DNA of 64,000 bases from positions 1 through 64,000 of IMG/VR virus record IMGVR_UViG_3300006810_006497; one strand, written 5' to 3'. The notes under the pieces were generated by a model. The model was not told where the DNA came from, did not search any database, and was given only the letters and a program-made list of their open reading frames with translations. The position numbers were made by a program, and so were the translations under genes. Below, in pieces: positions 60,480 to 64,000 of this stretch. The DNA comes from a virus. The stretch's first letter is position 1, and each line of letters starts with the position of its first letter.

Positions 60480-61142
60480 ATGAAGAAATACTACTTGTTA
60501 GACATGATGAAGCACGACGAATTGAACGATCAACAGCGTGAGGACTGGGCCGAAAATGTTTGGCTGAACCCCATGAAAGGGTTCCTTGGGAATTGGCGCA
60601 TCCGTGCATTCAACGACGACCTTGAGAAGTGGGCTTGGATTCCCTCGATCATCGCAGGGCCAGAGGAGCATCACCTTCTTTGGCACAACGACGACACGGG
60701 GCCAGCCGCAACGCCCTTCCGAACCATCCTCTCTGCTGACTCTCGTGAAGAGGCTTTGAAGGAGTTTGAGCATTTCATGTACGAGATGCCTCTCGTCCTT
60801 CTCTCGATGCACGGTGGCATCCCTCAAGACTTCACGGCCTACAAAGGCCATGTGGCCGTCTGGGTGGAGTGGAATGGCAACCACGGCCTTGACGCTGAGT
60901 CCTTCCGCCAGTCCTACATCGCAGACGGGAAGGACGAATACCGATTCGACTACCTTCATGCTGCTGAGGGTCAATCCATCCGCATCCGCCCATCGACCGA
61001 CGAGGCTTACCAAGAACAGAGGAGGGGCGGCTTTGAACCGACCTGGTGTCCCAACTGCCTCCACCACGGCCTTGGCAACACCGCCGATGGAGATCACATC
61101 TCCTGTTCGGAGTGCGGCTATGTCGAGGAGGTGAAGGAATGA
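60480..61142 (+). CDS. Protein with C-terminal zinc ribbon, unknown
   Basis: This protein has 220 residues from the ATG at 60480 (GGTGAGAAC upstream). The N-terminal part looks like a globular alpha/beta domain (WAENVWLNPMKGFLGNWRIR, EEHHLLWHNDDTGPAATPFR). The C terminus ends in a ribbon (CPNCLHHGLGNTADGDHISC then SECGYVEEVKE). No family is recognised. Confidence 0.5.
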   Translation: MKKYYLLDMMKHDELNDQQREDWAENVWLNPMKGFLGNWRIRAFNDDLEKWAWIPSIIAGPEEHHLLWHNDDTGPAATPFRTILSADSREEALKEFEHFMYEMPLVLLSMHGGIPQDFTAYKGHVAVWVEWNGNHGLDAESFRQSYIADGKDEYRFDYLHAAEGQSIRIRPSTDEAYQEQRRGGFEPTWCPNCLHHGLGNTADGDHISCSECGYVEEVKE

Positions 61143-62005
61143 GCGTCCCCACCCTGCGTGAAGAATTGATGGTGTCGTACCTCGAAGGCCACGACCCCGA
61201 CGTGGACGACCTTCACGAGATTGTCGCCCTCAGCGACGACGAGATCGACGCTCTGTACCGCATCTTCAACGCCGTGTCCACCCACGATGGCTGCGTCGAT
61301 TCCGACGACGCCGTGAGGCTCTCTCTGGGCCTGTTCAAGGGGTGCAACAACTCTCAGCCGCTGCGAGCGGTTGACCCGTTGACCACGGTGTCCGACGCCC
61401 CCATCCCCATGACTGACCGCTGCGTCATCTGCCAATGCGACATGGAAGGCAACGGCCACCAGTCCCAGTTGACCAAGGGCGGGAAGACGCTCCAGCATTC
61501 CTACTGCATGGACTGTTGGGATGACATCAGCCAGATCGTTCGAGGAGCGGAATCCGACGAGGAGGAGAAGGAGAAGATGTTCTTTGAAGCCCCGTGTTTC
61601 AATCCTCGACTCCATCAGTCCCAAGATGAGGAGGAAGATGACGACCACACCATCACCTGCACAGGATGCGGTGGCGAGCGCATCATCAACGACGAGGTTA
61701 TCCTCTCTGCGACCCCTGAGAACGGCCTGTGTGCTGAGGAGTTGGACGAGTGTCCCTCCACCACAGACCTGCTCCAAGAGGCTCTTGGGGAGTCCCTCCA
61801 GCCCAATGCCATCGAAGCATTTGGCGACCGCCGCCGCTTCAACGGAAGGCCGAAGGGCATCATTGAGGAGGAGCCTCGTGCAGAGTGCCGCTCGTCCTGT
61901 TGTGGTACGCTTGGCGCACGGATGCGTGAAGGCTCGTGCCGTGGCTGTCGAGGACTCTCTGCCGCTGGCATTCGTGAAGTGCGTGAGATGAACGGTTGGG
62001 AATGA
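61139..62005 (+). CDS. Acidic protein with several zinc-binding motifs
   Basis: This 288-residue protein starts at the ATG in the ATGA overlap. Cys/His pairs lie at CVICQCDMEGNGH then YCMDCWDD (about 102-135), CTGCGGERI (near 181), and CRSSCCGTLGARMREGSCRG then CRG (about 250-272). It has an acidic N-terminal region. Possibly a transcription-related adaptor, but no family is recognised. Confidence 0.5.
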   Translation: MSVPTLREELMVSYLEGHDPDVDDLHEIVALSDDEIDALYRIFNAVSTHDGCVDSDDAVRLSLGLFKGCNNSQPLRAVDPLTTVSDAPIPMTDRCVICQCDMEGNGHQSQLTKGGKTLQHSYCMDCWDDISQIVRGAESDEEEKEKMFFEAPCFNPRLHQSQDEEEDDDHTITCTGCGGERIINDEVILSATPENGLCAEELDECPSTTDLLQEALGESLQPNAIEAFGDRRRFNGRPKGIIEEEPRAECRSSCCGTLGARMREGSCRGCRGLSAAGIREVREMNGWE

Positions 62006-62535
62006 GCATGAACGGATTCTTGGTTGGAGCCGATGCTCAGGGGCGACCCTGCCCCTACGAGTCAGCGCGTCAAACCGACGATCAACGAATCAACAAGATG
62101 TTCCTCGAAACCTGTCAAGTCCTCAACACGGCTTTGATTCTCAACGACGCTCCAGAGGAGGTGCTTCTCCGCACCAAGACGGGCAAACCGTACAGGTTGG
62201 CTCATCCTCACCACCCGCTCTGCAAATGGGCAGCAGAGAGCCAAGGCAACTGGCTCTGGCTGTTTCAAATGGGAACGGAATACGCACGTGAGATTCGACG
62301 CCGATATGGGAAATCGAGTGCGTGTGAGAAGACGCTTCGAGATGTCCCTCAACACGCTCATCAATACATCCCTGCGGGAGGATTGACTCCCTGGGTGCTG
62401 TGTATGCCAGAGGAGTTTCAAGATCATACCGACCCCGTTGGTTCGTACCGTCGATTTTACATGACGAAGCCGAACGTCCGTTGGGTACGGACTGCCCCGC
62501 CCTCGTGGTGGGTTGATCGAGGTGAAGAAGCATGA
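62002..62535 (+). CDS. Unknown protein with DUF-like conserved layout
   Basis: This 177-residue protein starts at the ATG in the ATGA overlap at 62002. It has HPHHPLCKWAAESQGNWLWL, FQMGTEYAREIRRRYGKSSA and TDPVGSYRRFYMTKPNVRWV. The pattern of H-P-x-C-x-W and a late YRxFY resembles small phage-encoded proteins of unassigned function that act on nucleotides or bases. No family is named with confidence. Confidence 0.45.
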   Translation: MSMNGFLVGADAQGRPCPYESARQTDDQRINKMFLETCQVLNTALILNDAPEEVLLRTKTGKPYRLAHPHHPLCKWAAESQGNWLWLFQMGTEYAREIRRRYGKSSACEKTLRDVPQHAHQYIPAGGLTPWVLCMPEEFQDHTDPVGSYRRFYMTKPNVRWVRTAPPSWWVDRGEEA

Positions 62536-63083
62536 GAGCAAAACACATTCAATGGAACGAGATTCAACTTGAAGGCTGTGGGGTCTGCGGCTCAGTCGCG
62601 ATTGTCCCTTGGTCGGACAACATCTATCACCAATGCACCGCCTGTGGCTCAATGCTTTACAAGAAGAAGAACGTGAAGCGGAGTTTCGTGGAGAACGATG
62701 ATGGCTCAGTCCGTAGGGAAACCGACGAGGAGATGCGGGAGAGGACGCATCATTGGAACGATCATTGTACGGATACCGCAGACGGCAACGTGATTCTCAT
62801 CAAGCGGGATAAAAATGAACATCAGCGGCTACTGAACCTTGGTGGCCCAGAAAATCAACAGGCGAGGTTGCTTGAGCAAGTCCTCGATTCATGGGGCTTT
62901 GAGTCGCTGGAGGAGATGACTAACGAGTTGGCTCGATTGAAGCGCGTTGAGGCGTCGTTTTTCCTTATCCCATCCTTAGTTAAGGATGATATGAAAGCGT
63001 ATCAAGAGGGGCTTCCCCTCGTGAATCTCGCTGACTATTGGTTCAGCGGTGAGCGTGAATTGTTTAGGAGTCGAGGAGAATGA
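62532..63083 (+). CDS. Lar-like zinc-ribbon protein
   Basis: This 183-residue protein has an N-terminal Cys4 ribbon (CGVCGSVAIVPWSDNIYHQC then TACGSML; cysteines 16, 19, 35 and 38), of the restriction-alleviation Lar-like type. The rest is helical and acidic (GFESLEEMTNELARLKRVEA). Lar-like ribbons occur in many phage early genes, so identity is not proof of function. Confidence 0.5.
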   Translation: MRAKHIQWNEIQLEGCGVCGSVAIVPWSDNIYHQCTACGSMLYKKKNVKRSFVENDDGSVRRETDEEMRERTHHWNDHCTDTADGNVILIKRDKNEHQRLLNLGGPENQQARLLEQVLDSWGFESLEEMTNELARLKRVEASFFLIPSLVKDDMKAYQEGLPLVNLADYWFSGERELFRSRGE

Positions 63084-63211
63084 GCGTGAGGCCCAACGAC
63101 TACTGGAAATGCCGCTCCTGTGGCGGCAGAGGCTACTGCACAACCTACCTGGTGTGCGAGATGTGCGGCTATCGAGAGCCACAGGATGTGAAGAGGGAGG
63201 AATCCAAATGA
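63080..63211 (+). CDS. 43-residue zinc-ribbon protein
   Basis: MSVRPNDYWKCRSCGGRGYC begins a 43-residue protein with CRSCGG and later CEMCGYRE pairs, a minimal ribbon. ATG and TGA overlap the neighbours (ATGA on both sides), which supports translation. Ribosome site TCGAGGAGA. Confidence 0.5.
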   Translation: MSVRPNDYWKCRSCGGRGYCTTYLVCEMCGYREPQDVKREESK

Positions 63212-63522
63212 GTCAAGACGAGCCGTTGATCGTGGAATACGGTACGAAGGTCAAGTGGACTGAGGAGGATGTTGGCCGTAAGGTCATCCTCCGTAAGCCA
63301 TGGGGGACTGAAATCCCCACAGAGATTGTCCGTCTTCGGTACGCCATCCCTTACATGAGGCGAATCGATGAGGATACGGTTGAGCGCGGCGAATGGGGCT
63401 GCGGGGAATATGTGATTGGGCCTCTCGAAGAGTTGGGCCAAGCGTTCGCTCAGGCTGAACACGCATTCCCCAAGGTTCAGGTCATGCTCGATCTTCAAAA
63501 GAAAATGGAGGAGTTTGAATGA
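63208..63522 (+). CDS. Small unknown protein
   Basis: This protein has 104 residues. The start in the ATGA overlap at 63208 has GGGAGGAA upstream. It has a small beta domain (LIVEYGTKVKWTEEDVGRKV) and a helical end (QVMLDLQKKMEEFE). No family is recognised. Confidence 0.5.
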   Translation: MSQDEPLIVEYGTKVKWTEEDVGRKVILRKPWGTEIPTEIVRLRYAIPYMRRIDEDTVERGEWGCGEYVIGPLEELGQAFAQAEHAFPKVQVMLDLQKKMEEFE

Positions 63523-64000
63523 ACAAAATAATCGTGGAATACAACCCAAATGAGATGCCTGTGTCGCCCAAGGAGATTTTCATCTCCTGTTCATCATGTG
63601 GAGGAGAGCAGTTTCATTTCACCCTGTCCCGCCATGGCTACACGCTTGAGTGCTGCTCTGTTGACGAGGAGGGAATGTGTGGTAAGGAGATTCACATCTC
63701 GATGCCCCGCTCTATCCATCCTGGTCAATGCCCTGTTTGCCTCCATGAGGCTCACGAGGGGAGGAGAGGAAAGGCTCACCCCGTCCATGATAGCGACGAG
63801 AGGAAATACCATGCCGTCATCACCGACCTCAACGAGGGAGGAGATCACGAGCGCAGCAACCACGGCTTGACCTATTGCGAAGCGATGAAGTTTATCAGCG
63901 ACTGGTTCGGTGAGAACATCCCTCGAATCAAGCGGCTCAACTACGTGCCTCAATACGAAGTGGCATCCGATACTCACCCGTTCACAGGAAAGGCGTTTTA
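63519..64000 (+). CDS. Protein with zinc-binding N terminus, runs off the right end
   Basis: MNKIIVEYNPNEMPVSPKEI begins it. Cys pairs lie at CSSCGGEQF (24-27), LECCSVDEEGMCGKEI and CPVCLHEAHEG, so one or two zinc sites are probable. The start overlaps the preceding stop (ATGA). At least 160 residues are visible before the window ends. Its family is unknown. Confidence 0.5.
   Translation, partial: MNKIIVEYNPNEMPVSPKEIFISCSSCGGEQFHFTLSRHGYTLECCSVDEEGMCGKEIHISMPRSIHPGQCPVCLHEAHEGRRGKAHPVHDSDERKYHAVITDLNEGGDHERSNHGLTYCEAMKFISDWFGENIPRIKRLNYVPQYEVASDTHPFTGKAF

Noticed and set aside
1-64000. CRISPR array, tRNA or rRNA genes, integrase or attachment sites
   Set aside because: None found by eye. 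The repeats seen are tandem coding repeats or iterons with irregular spacing, and no recombinase motif was seen.
1-64000. Firm assignment to magroviruses
   Set aside because: Head-tail genes and host hints fit, but the replication genes that define known magrovirus groups are not in the window.

Overview
The window is part of a tailed double-stranded DNA virus genome. Its most likely host is a marine archaeon, with Marine Group II (Poseidoniales) the leading candidate. The evidence is a full head-tail set (large terminase, portal, prohead protease, HK97-fold capsid protein, tail tube, tape measure), archaeal-style GGAGGTGATC ribosome sites, TATA-like boxes close to starts, heavy use of small zinc ribbons, and a tail-tip protein of Ca-binding repeats (DSDGDGVGDNADAFPND type) of the kind common in Marine Group II proteins. 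No integrase, tRNA, CRISPR array, rRNA or DNA polymerase is visible. The genome continues beyond both ends, and the host call is inference.

Layout. (1) 1-15780, minus strand: tail and head morphogenesis, from tail-tip adhesins (1-2941) back through tape measure, tail chaperones, tail tube and connectors to the capsid protein and prohead protease. (2) 15839-36663, minus: a 1140-residue protein with a ligase-like domain, coiled-coil proteins, portal, large terminase, long disordered virion-type proteins, a small-terminase candidate, then a membrane cluster with a Ras/Arf-like GTPase and a ribbon-helix-helix regulator at its head. (3) 36738-37265: one plus-strand gene. (4) 37253-51681, minus: an accessory block of enzymes (ADP-ribosyltransferase-like proteins, three DNA methyltransferases, HMG-CoA lyase, acetyltransferase, zincin, kinase-like protein, gp88-like protein). 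(5) 51682-52710: a GC-rich, repeat-rich intergenic control region. (6) 52711-64000, plus: tightly coupled genes with one UvrD-type helicase and many small zinc-ribbon proteins, probably early or replication genes.

Main discovery. Fourteen otherwise unrelated proteins, thirteen in the accessory block and one beside the terminase, share a short amphipathic segment F-x-x-[ATSV]-W followed by a basic residue, nearly always at the extreme N terminus. It precedes ART-like, methyltransferase, GNAT, zincin, kinase-like and zinc-ribbon bodies. The closest precedent is the N-terminal capsid-targeting sequence of phage T4 internal proteins and of the injected ADP-ribosyltransferase Alt, which the prohead protease removes. 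I infer an archaeal-virus system that loads a battery of effectors into the procapsid for delivery with the genome. Two tagged genes share 27 identical bases over the tag, which points to recent tag duplication or swapping.

The left and right halves are transcribed away from the control region near 52 kb. Within each arm most genes overlap by 1-14 bases (ATGA, TGATG, TAATG), so translation is coupled. Candidate transcription boundaries are at about 15.8 kb, 36.7 kb, 50.3-50.6 kb and 51.7-52.7 kb.
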